Positions 63,598 through 64,000 of a stretch of 64,000 bases of DNA are shown in pieces (positions within the stretch are counted from its first letter, which is position 1; every line of letters begins with the position of its first letter). The DNA is from Photorhabdus cinerea (GTDB lineage: Bacteria > Pseudomonadota > Gammaproteobacteria > Enterobacterales > Enterobacteriaceae): assembly GCF_011189575.1 (NCBI RefSeq), contig NZ_PUJW01000007.1, positions 155,568-219,567 on the forward strand, read 5' to 3'. Under the pieces are notes generated by a model, which was given only the letters and a program-made list of their open reading frames with translations, ran no database searches and was not told the DNA's origin. The translations under genes were made by a program, and so were the position numbers.

Positions 63598-63625
63598 GAA
63601 AAAACCCAGCTAAATAGCTGGGTTA
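63598..63625 (-). terminator. Terminator after the tRNA-Asp/tRNA-Trp genes
   Basis: AACCCAGCT-AAAT-AGCTGGGTT forms a 9-bp stem, with the A-run before it giving TTTTTTCTT on the minus strand. It ends the rrn operon transcript 42 bp after tRNA-Trp. Confidence 0.9.
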
Positions 63626-63666
63626 TCAATATCAGGAACTACTTTCGTTATTACTTAGTTTGTAAT

Positions 63667-63742
63667 TGGCAGGGGCGGAGAGACTCGAACTCCCAACACC
63701 CGGTTTTGGAGACCGGTGCTCTACCAATTGAACTACGCCCCT
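63667..63742 (-). tRNA. trpT: tRNA-Trp (anticodon CCA)
   Basis: 76-nt tRNA with encoded CCA; the anticodon loop is CTCCAAA. It is distal to 5S rRNA and tRNA-Asp, as in the E. coli rrnC operon. Confidence 0.98.
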
Positions 63743-63750
63743 AAATTAGG

Positions 63751-63827
63751 TGGCGGTGCGGACGGGGCTCGAACCCGCGACCCCCGGCGTGACAGGCCGG
63801 TATTCTAACCAACTGAACTACCGCACC
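63751..63827 (-). tRNA. aspT: tRNA-Asp (anticodon GTC)
   Basis: 77-nt tRNA with encoded CCA; anticodon loop CTGTCAC. The anticodon stem (CCGGC/GCCGG) and the acceptor stem GGTGCGG/CCGCACC differ from E. coli by compensatory changes. It follows 5S rRNA in the same transcript, 8 bp before tRNA-Trp. Confidence 0.97.
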
Positions 63828-63875
63828 ACCGAATTCCTTACGTCCTATGTCGCGACAACATAACACTTTAATTTA

Positions 63876-63995
63876 AAGCCTGGCAGTGCCCTACTCTCGC
63901 ATGGGGAGTCCCCACACTACCATCGGCGCTACGGCGTTTCACTGCTGAGTTCGGCATGGGGTCAGGTGGGACCACCGCGCTATCGCCGCCAGGCA
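63876..63995 (-). rRNA. rrf: 5S ribosomal RNA
   Basis: 120-nt 5S rRNA: it starts TGCCTGGCGGC, contains GAACTCAGCAGTGAAACGCC and ends GCCAGGCTT. The 5'/3' helix (GCCTGGC/GCCAGGC) is complete. With tRNA-Asp, tRNA-Trp and hdfR next to it, this is the equivalent of the distal end of E. coli rrnC; the 23S and 16S genes lie beyond the right edge. Confidence 0.97.
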
Positions 63996-64000
63996 TATTC

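Overview
The window is a stretch of enterobacterial chromosome (order Enterobacterales, most likely Morganellaceae and Photorhabdus/Xenorhabdus-like; the genus is an inference from AT-rich composition, protein divergence from E. coli and the accessory content). Most of it is core backbone in the order known from E. coli: corA-uvrD-yigB-xerC-yigA-dapF-lptM / cyaY / cyaA / hemCDXY / tRNA cluster / yifK / the 12-gene enterobacterial common antigen (ECA) locus / rho / trxA / rhlB-gppA / rep / ilvC / ilvY / ilvA-D-E-M-G-L / comM / maoP / hdfR / tRNA-Trp, tRNA-Asp and 5S rRNA of an rrn operon.

Layout. 0-9 kb: minus-strand DNA repair and metabolism genes with a LexA box before uvrD and a CRP site before cyaA, which uses a TTG start. 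9.6-13.7 kb: the hem operon on the plus strand. 13.8-14.8 kb: a small accessory patch with a zinc-ribbon/TM2 protein, a possible small transcript and an inverted-repeat element that looks like a MITE. 14.8-15.3 kb: four tRNAs (Arg-His-Leu-Pro). 15.4-30 kb: yifK and the complete ECA operon (wecA wzzE wecB wecC rffG rffH wecD wecE wzxE wecF wzyE wecG), covering initiation, sugar nucleotide supply, flipping, polymerisation and chain-length control. 30-39 kb: rho, trxA, rhlB, gppA, rep, ilvC. 52.4-59 kb: ilvLGMEDA with a complete attenuator. 59.6-64 kb: comM, maoP, hdfR, a decayed IS3-family element, two tRNAs and 5S rRNA.

The main non-backbone region is about 12 kb inserted between the convergent core genes ilvY and ilvA (about 40.1-52.3 kb). 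It holds an AraC-type regulator, a flavin monooxygenase-like protein, a LuxE/PaaK-like acyl-adenylating enzyme, a NifU/IscU-like scaffold, a NifS-like cysteine desulfurase, a stand-alone acyl carrier protein, a ketosynthase, a MaoC-type dehydratase (with a probable frameshift), a FabG-type ketoreductase and an EmrAB-type export pump. Together these look like an undescribed type II fatty-acid/polyketide-like biosynthetic cluster with its own sulfur-mobilising pair and exporter. The pump promoter carries a 22-bp dyad with a 20-bp spacer that closely resembles a ZntR-type MerR operator. No enoyl reductase, malonyl transferase, thioesterase or phosphopantetheinyl transferase is present in the cluster, so these would have to come from elsewhere. 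The chemistry of the product cannot be read from the sequence.
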